Below are positions 25,959-34,665 of a stretch of DNA of 64,000 bases, in pieces. How positions within the stretch are numbered: the stretch's first letter is position 1; the number at the start of each line of letters is the position of its first letter. Both the position numbers and the translations under genes were made by a program. This DNA is from Bog-756 sp963778165 (GTDB lineage Bacteria > Actinomycetota > Acidimicrobiia > Acidimicrobiales > RAAP-2). The stretch covers positions 310,001 to 374,000 of the forward strand of contig CAVZTE010000005.1 in the NCBI GenBank assembly GCA_963778165.1, given 5' to 3'. The notes below the pieces were generated by a model. It saw only the letters and a program-made list of their open reading frames with translations, was not told where the DNA came from and ran no database searches.

Positions 25959-27982
25959 TCAGCGCAGCAGCGCGGGCAGGGGCTCGGCGTGGATGATGCT
26001 GAGGTGACGGATAGGCCTGGTCATGGCCACGTACAGCAGCCGGAGGCCACGTACGTCACTCCCGGCGATGGCCGACGGCTCCACCACCACCACGGCGTCG
26101 AACTCCAGCCCCTTAACCGCCGGCGCGTCGACCAGGGTGATCGGCTTGGCGATCCCGTCCCGGTCCAGTAGCCCGATGTCGGCACGACCGTCGGCGTCGG
26201 CCGTCACCGCGGCCAGCTGGTCGGCGGCCACCACCAACCCCACCAGGAGACCCTGCCCGGCCAGCCGGGTGGCCTCGGCCAGGCTCTCGGCGACGAGTCG
26301 ATCGGCGGGGACCTGGCGGAGACGCGGACTGTCCTGGCCCGGTCGGATGGAGCGGGTGGGAGTCACCGCCGGTGCTGCCACCGCCAGCAGCCGCGAGGCC
26401 AGCTCCAGCACCTGACCCGGCGCCCGGTACCCCAGGGTCAACTCGTCGGTCCGCACCGGCGCGGTCTCGGGGAGATGGGCCAGGATCTCATCCCAGCCGT
26501 CGTAGCTCCAGGCCCCGGTGGCCTGGGCCAGGTCGCCGAGGATGGTCAGCGAACCGGACGGGGCCCGGCGGGCCACCATCCGGAACTGCATGGGACTCAG
26601 GTCCTGCGCCTCGTCCACCACGATGTGCCCGTAGGAGCGGGCCCGGCCGTTGATCAAGGACTCCGCCTCGTCGAGCAGGGGGATCTCGTCGGTGGTCCAT
26701 CCCGACTTCGAACCCCGGCCTTTGGGTCGGACCACCAGGCGCTGTTCGGTATCGGTCAGCAGACCGGCGGCGGCGGCCTCCAGCCCTTCCCTGCCACCCA
26801 GTAGGTCGCCAACCAGGGCCGCCGGAGCCACCGAAGGCCACAACCGGTCCAGCAGCGAGCGGAAGGCATCGGTGGACGGGAGCTCCCGATCGATCCACGG
26901 CTCATGGGCATCCAGCCGTCCCGCCGACCTGAGTGTCGAGCGGAACAGGCTTATCAACCGCGACCGCAGGGCGACACGCCCGGCCCGGTACGGCACCGGG
27001 CGTGGCGGCGATCGATGACGCCAGCTCGTTGAGCTCCTCGGCCGACAGCACGCAACTGGCCGAGCGGGCCCGGAGGGCCACCTCCCCGTCCACCGGCCGC
27101 CGCCGTAGCTCGAGGGCCCGGGCCAACACCTGGGCCATCCGGGGGTCGCCCTTCAGTCGGGCCGCCTCGGGGGTGTCGACGGCCCCGGTCCTGGCCCGAG
27201 GGACCAGGTCGGAGATGGTGGTCTGGATCACGGCCTCCTCCCCGAGGGCCGGGAGCACCTGGGCGATGTAGCGCAGGAAGGCGCGGCTGGGCCCGATGAC
27301 CAGCACCCCCGACCGGGACAGGGCCGGATAGTTGTAGAGCAGGTAGGCGGCCCGGTGCAGCCCGACCGCGGTCTTGCCGGTCCCCGGCCCGCCCTGTACC
27401 GCCACCAGCAGGTCCAGCGGAGCCCGGATGATCTCGTCCTGCTCGGCCTGGATGGTGGCCACGATGTCGAACATCTCGCCGGTGCGGGCCCGTTCGAGCT
27501 CGGCCAGCAGGGCGTCGCCGCCGCGGAGTCGGGTGCCCGACACGTCGGCGTCGGACGTCGCCGAAGAGATCGTCGGCCACCGCCACCACCGTCCGGCGGT
27601 CGACCATGACCTGGCGGCGGCGCTTCAGGCCATGGGCGTCCCCCGACCGGGCCCGGTAGAAGGGCACCGAGATCGGCGCCCGCCAGTCCACCACCACCGG
27701 ATCTCCCCGCAGGTCCTCGACGTGGCGCCGCCCGATGTGCCACGACTCCCCGTCGTCGGCCGTCGATGCGCCCGAACAGCAAGGGCCGGGGGCTGTCGCC
27801 CAGGACCGCGACCCGGTGGACCAGGGCCGCCTGGTAGTCGAGATCGGGGTTGCCGGCCCGCGGACGTCGTCGAGCAGTCCCTCGGCCCGGTGGCGCATGT
27901 CCGACAGTGCGGCGTGGGCGCCGTCGAGGTAGGCCTGCTCCGCCTGCACCTCGGGGTCTTGCGCCACGTCCGCCGCGCTCAC
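25959..27982 (-). pseudogene. helR: HelR/HelD-like RNA polymerase-recycling ATPase, four frameshifts
   Basis: Homologue of the UvrD-like HelD/HelR motor ATPases that release RNA polymerase from stalled complexes and, for HelR, from rifampicin. The pieces are in family order but in changing frames. First comes the N-terminus AEQAYLDGAHAALSDMRHRA, then AGNPDLDYQAALVHRVAVLG after about 27860, then HIGRRHVEDLRGDPVVVDWR after about 27765. Next is the Walker A region VQGGPGTGKTAVGLHRAAY after about 27550, and the remainder with HIVVDEAQDLSP and YVAMTRPI after about 26995. Domains and motifs are otherwise well conserved, so the breaks are recent or are sequencing errors. The GTG at 27982 is the probable start. 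Confidence 0.8.
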
Positions 27983-28007
27983 GCCGACACCGGGCCCAGG
28001 GCGCCAA

Positions 28008-28215
28008 ATGACTTATGGGCAGACGCGCAAATATCCCCGAACATATTCAGGGAACATAATCCACCATTTCTCGCCGGCGCAACAGCTTCACCAGCTAGAA
28101 CGCCTTCCCCACCACGACGCTTTATTTACTTTTCATTGGGGAACCGTTGGCTGTCAATATATAGAAAAAGATCGGCAGATGCAAGAGTATTTTGCGGAAA
28201 GCTCGCAGTAGGTGC
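28008..28215. other. AT-rich patch upstream of helR
   Basis: About 200 bases of visibly lower GC than anything else here, with runs such as tttatttacttttc and caatatatagaaaaag. A 67-codon plus-strand frame (MTYGQTRKYPRTYSGNIIHH onward) fills it but matches no family I know. A direct repeat gaacata occurs twice near 28040-28056. It could be a remnant of foreign DNA or an unusual promoter region for helR. The spacer 28216-28349 otherwise holds short repeats only. Confidence 0.55.
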
Positions 28216-28252
28216 TCGGGTACGGAGTGCTCGGGTACTGAGCTGGGTACGG
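28211..28252. repeat. 15-bp tandem repeat at the edge of the AT-rich patch
   Basis: About three imperfect copies of gtgctcgggtacgga abut the right end of the AT-rich patch. Confidence 0.65.
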
Positions 28253-28349
28253 AACGTCGACGACCTGGCGGCCGACGACGGACGGTCCATGGCCACGTCG
28301 GCCAGCCGGCACTACCCGGCCAGCCGGCATCACCTGGGCAGCCGGGGGA

Positions 28350-29081
28350 CTACTCGGCCGGTGAACGACGCCGGGCCGCGGGTCGCGTACCGGGGGCACG
28401 GAGGCCGTCGCACACGACCTCCAACATCAGCGGGCCGGACGCCTCGACCATCAGTCGACCCGAGGCGTCCTCGGGCTCGGCGCTCTCGGACCACTCGGTG
28501 ACCTGGCACACCCCCATCACCAGTCCCATCACCTCTCGGGAGGTCACCCCGTCCCGGACCCCGCCGGAGGCCTGGGCCCGCTGCAGCATCTGCTCCACGC
28601 CGGATCCCAGCCGTTCGGACAGCTCCGAGCACCGCGACTTGATGTCGATACCGGCGGCCCCGAGAGCGTCGATGAGGTCGTGCTTGTGGCTGACCCGATC
28701 GGCGAACAGCAGCAAGAAGTCGAAGAACTCGTCGGTGGGATCACCCGTGCCGGACGGGGCGGAGGCAGCGTCAGCCAACTCCTGCAGCCTGGTCACCACG
28801 ATGGCTTCGAAGAGCGCCTCTTTGTTGGGAAAGTGGCGGTAGAGGGTTCCGATCCCCACCCCGGCCCGTTCGGCCACCTCGTCGATGGGTGCAGCCACTC
28901 CCCCGGCCGCGAACACCTCTTCCGCCGCGGCCAGAATCCGTTGGCGGTTCTTGACCGCGTCGGCCCGCATCGGTCGCCCGGTGGAGACCGGCCGGTCATC
29001 GACCTGGCCCCCCGGCGCTTCCGCGGCCGCTCCCACCGCTTCCAACCCGGCCTCCAAGGCGGTCTCGCCGGCTGTCTCCAC
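28350..29081 (-). CDS. TetR/AcrR-family transcriptional repressor
   Basis: A 243-residue regulator. The N-terminal DNA-binding domain includes RQRILAAAEEVFAAGG and VAERAGVGIGTLYRHFPNKE, the canonical helix-turn-helix. The rest is a ligand-binding helical domain. The GTG start at 29081 follows GGGGGAG; an internal ATG at 28970 starts just before the DNA-binding domain. It is divergent from an MFS efflux gene, and inverted repeats overlap the efflux promoter, so local repression of the pump with drug-induced release is the likely role. Confidence 0.9.
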   Translation of the reverse strand: METAGETALEAGLEAVGAAAEAPGGQVDDRPVSTGRPMRADAVKNRQRILAAAEEVFAAGGVAAPIDEVAERAGVGIGTLYRHFPNKEALFEAIVVTRLQELADAASAPSGTGDPTDEFFDFLLLFADRVSHKHDLIDALGAAGIDIKSRCSELSERLGSGVEQMLQRAQASGGVRDGVTSREVMGLVMGVCQVTEWSESAEPEDASGRLMVEASGPLMLEVVCDGLRAPGTRPAARRRSPAE

Positions 29082-29123
29082 GCTCTCCCCCTAGCTCAAC
29101 CGACTGAAGCACCCGATGGGTGG

Positions 29124-29153
29124 TTGACAAACGGAACTATCGCTCCGTATAGT
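29124..29153 (+). promoter_or_regulatory. Consensus promoter of the MFS efflux gene
   Basis: TTGACA (29124-29129), an 18-base spacer and TATAGT (29148-29153) form the best sigma-70-type promoter in the window, pointing at the MFS gene. Confidence 0.75.
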
Positions 29154-29188
29154 ACTTCCAGTAACCGGAGTGTCAGTTCCGACTATAC
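29132..29188. promoter_or_regulatory. Candidate TetR operator
   Basis: ACTAT and ATAGT form an inverted repeat around eight bases that overlaps the -10 box. A wider pair CGGAACT (29132) and AGTTCCG (29175) encloses it, as do GTATAG and CTATAC. Binding here would block RNA polymerase. Confidence 0.6.
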
Positions 29189-29289
29189 CGAACCCATCCG
29201 GCCCAGGGCGGCCATCAACAGGATGGGCGGCCGGGCGTTTCGCTCCACCACTCCCGACCTGACTCCCGACCCCGCGAACGGAGGCCCCC

Positions 29290-30795
29290 ATGGCGCTGGA
29301 TCAGACGTCCGGATCCGAACTCGTCACACCAGTGCCGGATCCCCGGCGGTACTGGGCCCTGGCCATCATTGCCGTGTCCCAGTTGATGATCGTCCTCGAC
29401 GCCTCGGTGGTCATCGTGGCCCTGCCCTCGGCCCAACGGGCCCTGCACATCTCGGTGGCCGACCGGCAGTGGGTGATGAGTGCGTACACCCTGGCCTTCG
29501 GCAGCCTGCTGCTGCTGGGTGGCCGGATCGCCGACTACCTGGGACGCCGCAGGATGTTCTTCATCGGCCTGCTGGGGTTCGCGGCCGCTTCGGCTCTCGG
29601 CGGACTGGCCCAGACCCAGGCCATGTTGTTCGGTGCCCGCGCCCTCCAAGGGGCCTTCGCCGCGGTCATGGCCCCGGCCGCCCTCTCCCTGTTGACCGTG
29701 ACCTTCACCGAACCGCACGAACGGGCCCGGGCCTTCGGGGTCTATGGGGGAATCGCCGGCGGAGGTGCCGCCATCGGGCTGGTGCTCGGTGGGACCCTGA
29801 CCCAGTTCGCCTCGTGGCGGTGGACCCTGCTCATCAACGTGCCCATCGCCCTCATCGCCGCCTTCGCTGTGACCCGGGTGATCAAGGAGAGCAAGGGGGT
29901 CTCCCGGGCCGGGTACGACCTGCCCGGAGCGGCCACGGTCACCGCCGGGCTGTTCCTACTGGTCTACGGGTTCACGGTGGCCGCCACCGACGGATGGGGA
30001 TCGCCCACCACGATCGGCCTCCTGGTGGGCGCAGTGGTGCTGCTGTGCGTCTTCGTCGTTCTGGAGCTGCGCTCACCGCACCCGCTCCTCCCGCTGCGGG
30101 TGGTCCTGGACCGCAACCGGGGCGGGGCCTACCTGGCCGGGCTGTTGGTGGGGAGCGCCATGCTGGGCACCTTCTTGTTCCTCACCTACTTCTTTCAGGG
30201 AACCCTCCACTACTCGGCCCTCAAGACCGGATTCGCCTTCCTTCCGTTCTCGGGCGGCATCATCGTCGGGCGCCGCCGTGTCCAGCCGACTGCTCCCGCG
30301 GTTCGGTCCCCGGCCGCTGATGGTCTTCGGCCTGCTGCTGGGTACGGTCGGACTCCTGTGGTTCTCCCGCCTGGGCGTACACAGCACCTATGGCGGCCAC
30401 GTACTCCTGCCCGAGATCCTGGTCAGCTTCGGGATGGGTGTGACCTTCGTCCCATGAGCAGCACGGCCCTGGTCGGGGTCGATCCCAAGGACGCCGGTGT
30501 GGCCAGTGCCCTGGTCAACACCACCCAGCAGGTCGGGGGCTCCCTCGGCACCGCCCTGCTCAACACCATCGCCGCCTCGGCCGCCACGGCCTACCTGGTG
30601 AGCCGGGTCCACTCGGTCGGCGACGGCCGGGCGGCGGTGGTGCACGGGTACACCACCGCCTTCACCGTCAGTGCCGGCTTGCTGCTGCTGGCCGCGGTGG
30701 CGTCCGGAACACTGATCCGGGCTTCCAGACACGACCTGGCGGTCGAGAGTGACGAACCCGCCGTGGACCCGGCCCTGGCCGGCGCCCCGGTCTGA
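29290..30795 (+). CDS. MFS (DHA2/EmrB-type) efflux pump with two compensating indels
   Basis: Fourteen-helix drug/proton antiporter, read as 501 residues. The N-terminus (SQLMIVLDASVVIVALPSAQ, then IADYLGRRRMFFIG) and the C-terminal part (MSSTALVGVDPKDAGVASAL) are in frame. About 61 residues between roughly 326 and 387 are out of frame. Read one base over, that segment is a normal MFS sequence (SRLLPRFGPRPLMVFGLLLG and onward). The shift enters at the GGG of 30268-30270 and leaves at the CCC of 30451-30453. As written the protein would lose about two helices. Divergent from its probable TetR repressor. Confidence 0.82.
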   Translation: MALDQTSGSELVTPVPDPRRYWALAIIAVSQLMIVLDASVVIVALPSAQRALHISVADRQWVMSAYTLAFGSLLLLGGRIADYLGRRRMFFIGLLGFAAASALGGLAQTQAMLFGARALQGAFAAVMAPAALSLLTVTFTEPHERARAFGVYGGIAGGGAAIGLVLGGTLTQFASWRWTLLINVPIALIAAFAVTRVIKESKGVSRAGYDLPGAATVTAGLFLLVYGFTVAATDGWGSPTTIGLLVGAVVLLCVFVVLELRSPHPLLPLRVVLDRNRGGAYLAGLLVGSAMLGTFLFLTYFFQGTLHYSALKTGFAFLPFSGGIIVGRRRVQPTAPAVRSPAADGLRPAAGYGRTPVVLPPGRTQHLWRPRTPARDPGQLRDGCDLRPMSSTALVGVDPKDAGVASALVNTTQQVGGSLGTALLNTIAASAATAYLVSRVHSVGDGRAAVVHGYTTAFTVSAGLLLLAAVASGTLIRASRHDLAVESDEPAVDPALAGAPV

Positions 30796-30821
30796 GGGTC
30801 AGACGGGAACGCAACGACCGG

Positions 30822-30855
30822 GTCGTCCCGGGAGCGGTGGTGCTCCCGGGACGAC
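30822..30855. terminator. Bidirectional hairpin terminator
   Basis: A perfect 14-bp stem GTCGTCCCGGGAGC/GCTCCCGGGACGAC with a six-base loop sits between two convergent genes. There is no T-run, as is common in actinobacteria. Confidence 0.75.
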
Positions 30856-30888
30856 TAGGAGGAGGGCAGGACTGATCAGCCGACCTGA

Positions 30889-31801
30889 TCAGCCCACCTT
30901 CATGGCTTTGGCCGCCGACCGGACTCCCGGGCTCATGCACACGGAACGGGGCATGCCACCGGTGCCCGAGCACACGCCGGCGGCGATGTAGTTGGCCGTG
31001 CCCACAATCGACCGCGTGACGAGATTGCTGGGGTCGGTCAACCCGCCGGCGATCTCCGCCTGACTGAGGCTGGTCAGAACGGTCGGCTCGTAGGTCGAGC
31101 CCGAGACCAACACCCGGTTGTCGATGTCCATGTAGGGAAAGTTGATGCCATCGGTATCGCCCGAGACGAACGCGGCGCTCGCATACTTCGACAGCACCGC
31201 CTGCTCCGCCTTCGTCGGCATCTGCAGCTCTCCGTAGCCGTTGCACCCGACGGCATGGGGGTCGGGCTTGTTGGTGCACGCTTCGATGGGGACGAAGTGG
31301 ACATACCTGCTCTGCAGCGTGGCCGATCGGAACGAGAAGGTGCTGAAGTCCCCGTCCAGAAGTCCTGAAGCGGTCGTCTGCAGGCCGTGCCACGTCCCGA
31401 ATCTGGACAGGGCCACCACGATGGCCCATCGCTCGGCGGCGCAGTACGGGCAGAACTCGGCGCCGTAGTACATGACCGAGGGAGCCTTGCCGTCGAGAGT
31501 GAGCGGCTTCTGGCCGGAGAGCACGATGGGAGCAGTTCCGGCGAACGCCGAGGGGATGCCGGTCCCGATGTGGTTGAAGACCGAGGCCGGTACCGACGAC
31601 ACCTCGTGCACCAGTTGCGGTGATGCCGGCAGCACGGCCTGGTGGGAACTGGTGGTAGGTCCGTTGCCCACGGCAACCTTGACGATCACCAGCGCAACGA
31701 CAACAACCAGGACCAGCGCGACCGTGGACCACCCGAGGACGGTGGGCGTGAATCGGGATGCGTTCGGGGCGCGCCGAGCGCGCCGACAGAGTGGGTGACA
31801 T
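30889..31801 (-). CDS. DUF929 thioredoxin-like membrane protein, frameshift near start
   Basis: A protein of about 300 residues with an N-terminal membrane helix (WSTVALVLVVVVALVIVKVA) and an extracytoplasmic thioredoxin-like domain containing YYGAEFCPYCAAERW. This is the DUF929 family; its redox role is presumed from the CPYC pair. The ATG at 31799-31801 has an excellent ribosome binding site (AAGGAG), but the conserved protein lies in another frame. One base must be gained or lost within about 31750-31790, in the repeated cggcgcgc stretch. It lies downstream of a small membrane-protein gene that is also frame-shifted. Confidence 0.75.
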
Positions 31802-31923
31802 AAGAAAACTCCTTCAGAGATGGGTTCAGAGACAGGCGTGCGCCCGAGGCGCACTAAGCGAGCTGCTGACGATCGGACGACCGTCGGCAAGGTCCCGGGG
31901 TCTGGGCCCCGGTTTCTAGATCG

Positions 31924-32323
31924 CTACGCCAGACCGGCGATGGGAGGCCGGAAGATCCCTGAAGGAAAGGATTCGACGGGGAAGCTCGCTTGACCCGTGC
32001 GCCGACGCCGGGAGGCATCGACCAGGAGCAGGAACCCCACCACGACAAAGGCCAGCGCCGCCGGACAGACTCACCGGACCGGAGGTGATCCCGGGGGCGG
32101 TCGGCACACAACGCTGGGTGATCAGACAAAGTCTCGGTGCCGTAGGTGCCTGGTCGTTGGCCACCGCGGCGCCATGGCTCCCGACAGGTGCCGAGCTGTG
32201 CTCGACCACGACGATCGAAGCAAGCGCGCCTGCCAACGTCACCATCACGGCCAGAACGAGGAACCAGCGACGCGCCGTCTGCACTGGGACGAACTGTACC
32301 GCCGGTGGTGGCGCCAGCGGCAT
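31924..32323 (-). CDS. Small two-helix membrane protein, frameshifted
   Basis: An unrecognised protein of about 133 residues. The ATG at 32323 follows AAGGGGG. The first part has a membrane helix (FLVLAVMVTLAGALASIVVV) and two cysteines in LCLITQRC. After a frame change near 32070 the sequence continues as AALAFVVVGFLLLV, DASRRRRTG and ends PPIAGLA. Both halves have good membrane-protein character, so the frame change is real to the gene model. Located just upstream of the DUF929 gene, suggesting a functional pair in envelope redox chemistry; this is inference. Confidence 0.5.
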
Positions 32324-32383
32324 CGGCCCCCTTCAGATCCGGAGGACACTGTCCGCCCCGGCGGGCGGACCCTGCAGACTGTG

Positions 32384-32905
32384 ATGGTGCGCCTCTTCGT
32401 CGCCGTGCTGCCGCCCGCCCCGGTCATCGAGTCGCTGCAGGCCCTGCCTCGACCCGACGTCGCCCAGGTGCGCTGGACCACTCCGTCCCAGTGGCATGTC
32501 ACTGTGCGCTTCCTCGGTGAGGTGGGCGATCCGTCCGAGGTGGTAGAAGCGGTCACCGGTGCGGTCGGCCCGGTCGGGGCCACGGCCGTCGAGGCCAGGT
32601 TGGGCCCGGTGACGGCCTGGTTCCCCGGTCACCATGTGCTCCAGGTCCCCGTGGCCGGTCTGGACGACATCGCCGCCCGGGTCCGGGCCGCTACCAGCCG
32701 GTGGGGAGCTCCGGACGAGCGGCCGTACTCCGGTCACCTCACCCTGGCTCGCACCCGTGGCCGGGAGGCCCCGCCTCACGGCCTGGACGGCGACCCGATC
32801 TCCGTCGGTTTCGCCGTGACCGGCGTGGCGGTCATGGAGTCGGCGCTGGACCCGGCTGGAGCCCGGTACCGGGTGGTGGCCGCGGTTCCCTTCGGCCGGC
32901 GCTGA
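32384..32905 (+). CDS. thpR: RNA 2',3'-cyclic phosphodiesterase (2'-5' RNA ligase family)
   Basis: A 173-residue 2H phosphoesterase, hydrolysing 2',3'-cyclic phosphate ends of RNA. Both HxT motifs are present: HVTVRFLG near residue 43 and HLTLARTRG near residue 121. The length is normal. The ATG at 32384 gives MVRLFVAVLPP, the usual beginning. It is divergent from the small membrane-protein gene by 60 bases. Confidence 0.92.
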   Translation: MVRLFVAVLPPAPVIESLQALPRPDVAQVRWTTPSQWHVTVRFLGEVGDPSEVVEAVTGAVGPVGATAVEARLGPVTAWFPGHHVLQVPVAGLDDIAARVRAATSRWGAPDERPYSGHLTLARTRGREAPPHGLDGDPISVGFAVTGVAVMESALDPAGARYRVVAAVPFGRR

Positions 32906-32927
32906 CCGGCGCTGATCGGGTGGCCGC

Positions 32928-34574
32928 TCACGGCGGCGTATGGCGCTCCAGAATGGCGGCGGTGTCGGCCCCCCGGGGCAGGGTCCCGAAGGTTCCGGCT
33001 CCCCCTTCGGACAGTCGGGAGCCGCAGAAGGCCTCGGCTACGGCCGCCGGGGCCGAGCGCACCAACAGGGACGCCTGGAGCACCACCGCCATGCGCTCCA
33101 CCACCGACCGGGCCCGGGGCTCCAGCGTCTCCGGCTCGGCCAGATCGACGTGGAGGTCGTCGACGGCCCGGGTCAGGCGGCCATCGGCACCGTCGGCCCG
33201 GCTGATCTCCTCCCAGAAGGCGTCGAGGGTGGCCGGCTCCCGGGCCAGGGCCCGGAGGACGTCGAGGCAGATCACGTTGCCCGACCCCTCCCACACCCCG
33301 TTGACCGGGCTCTGGCGGTACAGCCGGGGCAGACCGGAGTCCTCCACGAAGCCGTTCCCTCCCAGGCACTCGAGGGCCTCGGCGGCGTGCTGGGGGGCCC
33401 GCTTGCAGGTCCAGTACTTGATGACCGGCGTCAGCAGCCGACGCAGCAGGGCCTCGTACTCGTCTCCATCCGGGGCATCGAAGGCCCGGGCCATCCGCAG
33501 GGCCGACACCGTGGCCGCCTCGGACTCGATGGCCAGATCGGCCAGCACGTTGGCCATGAGGGGCTGATCGGCCAGCGGCTTCCCGAAGGCCATCCGGTGG
33601 GCGGCGTGCCAGGTGGCCTGGGCCACGCCCTGGCGCATGATGGAGGCCGATCCCAGGATGCAGTCCAGCCTGGTGTGGTTGACCATCTCGATGATGGTGC
33701 GGATGCCCCGTCCCTCCTCACCGACCAGACGGCCCTCGACATCGGCCAACTCGATCTCACTGGAGGCGTTGGAACGGTCGCCCAACTTGTCCTTCAGGCG
33801 CTGGATGCGGATGGGGTTGCGGGTGCCGTCGGGCTTCCACCGGGGCACCAGGAAGCAGGAGATCCCCCCGGGGGCCCGGGCCAGCATCAAGAAGGCATCG
33901 GACATCGGCGCCGAGCAGAACCACTTGTGCCCGGTGAGGAGGTAGGTACCGTCCGAGCCGTTGTCGATGGGCACGGCGCCTGTGGTGTTGGCCCGCACGT
34001 CGGAGCCGCCCTGCTTCTCGGTGAGGGCCATGCCACAGGTCACGCCGGCCTTGTCGGTCGCCGGACGGTTGGTGGGGTCGTACACCGTGGAGTAGATCAT
34101 CGGCTCCCAGGCCCGGGCCACGGCGGGCTCGTGCCGCAGGGCCGGCACCACGGCGTAGGTCATGGACACCGGGCAGATGTGGCCGGCATCCACCTGGTAC
34201 CACACGATGACCTTGGCGGCCCGGGCCACGTGGGCGCCGGGCCGGGGATCGGCCCACGGTCCTGAGTGGAGGCCGTGAGCCAGGGCCGTGGCCATCAGGT
34301 CGTGGTAGGCCGGGTGGTACTCGACGACATCGATCCGGTTCCCGTAGCGGTCGTAGGCCTGGAGCACGGGGCGGTTCTCGTTGGCCAAACGCCCGAGGGT
34401 CTGGGCCTGCTCCGATCCGGCCAGCCGGCCCAACTCACCCAGCTCCGGGCGCGACCACGAGGCGCCTTCCCGGTCCACGCCCTCCCGGAGAGCCCGGTCA
34501 GCTTCGAAGACGTCGTAGCCCTGGAGCGGCGGGGCCTGGTTGAAGACGTCGTGGGTAACGAAGTGGGACACCAT
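32928..34574 (-). CDS. aidB: AidB-like acyl-CoA dehydrogenase
   Basis: FAD-containing acyl-CoA dehydrogenase-fold protein of 548 residues, the length of AidB (DNA alkylation-response protein/isovaleryl-CoA dehydrogenase-like). Motifs include NQAPPLQGYDVFEAD at the N-terminus, MALTEKQGGSDVRANTT, LTGHKWFCSAPMSDAFL, LKDKLGDRSNASSEIEL, and the C-terminal LYRQSPVNGVWEGSGNVICL. In E. coli AidB binds DNA and is linked to resistance to alkylating agents; the physiological reaction is unsettled. The frame is complete. Confidence 0.92.
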   Translation of the reverse strand: MVSHFVTHDVFNQAPPLQGYDVFEADRALREGVDREGASWSRPELGELGRLAGSEQAQTLGRLANENRPVLQAYDRYGNRIDVVEYHPAYHDLMATALAHGLHSGPWADPRPGAHVARAAKVIVWYQVDAGHICPVSMTYAVVPALRHEPAVARAWEPMIYSTVYDPTNRPATDKAGVTCGMALTEKQGGSDVRANTTGAVPIDNGSDGTYLLTGHKWFCSAPMSDAFLMLARAPGGISCFLVPRWKPDGTRNPIRIQRLKDKLGDRSNASSEIELADVEGRLVGEEGRGIRTIIEMVNHTRLDCILGSASIMRQGVAQATWHAAHRMAFGKPLADQPLMANVLADLAIESEAATVSALRMARAFDAPDGDEYEALLRRLLTPVIKYWTCKRAPQHAAEALECLGGNGFVEDSGLPRLYRQSPVNGVWEGSGNVICLDVLRALAREPATLDAFWEEISRADGADGRLTRAVDDLHVDLAEPETLEPRARSVVERMAVVLQASLLVRSAPAAVAEAFCGSRLSEGGAGTFGTLPRGADTAAILERHTPP

Positions 34575-34665
34575 GGGACCATCATGTCGCAGGGTTCCGG
34601 CTCCCGGATGGCCACGGCCCGCGACTCCCGCCCCGCCCGGAAGAGGGCCCGGCCCCCGCCGAACC

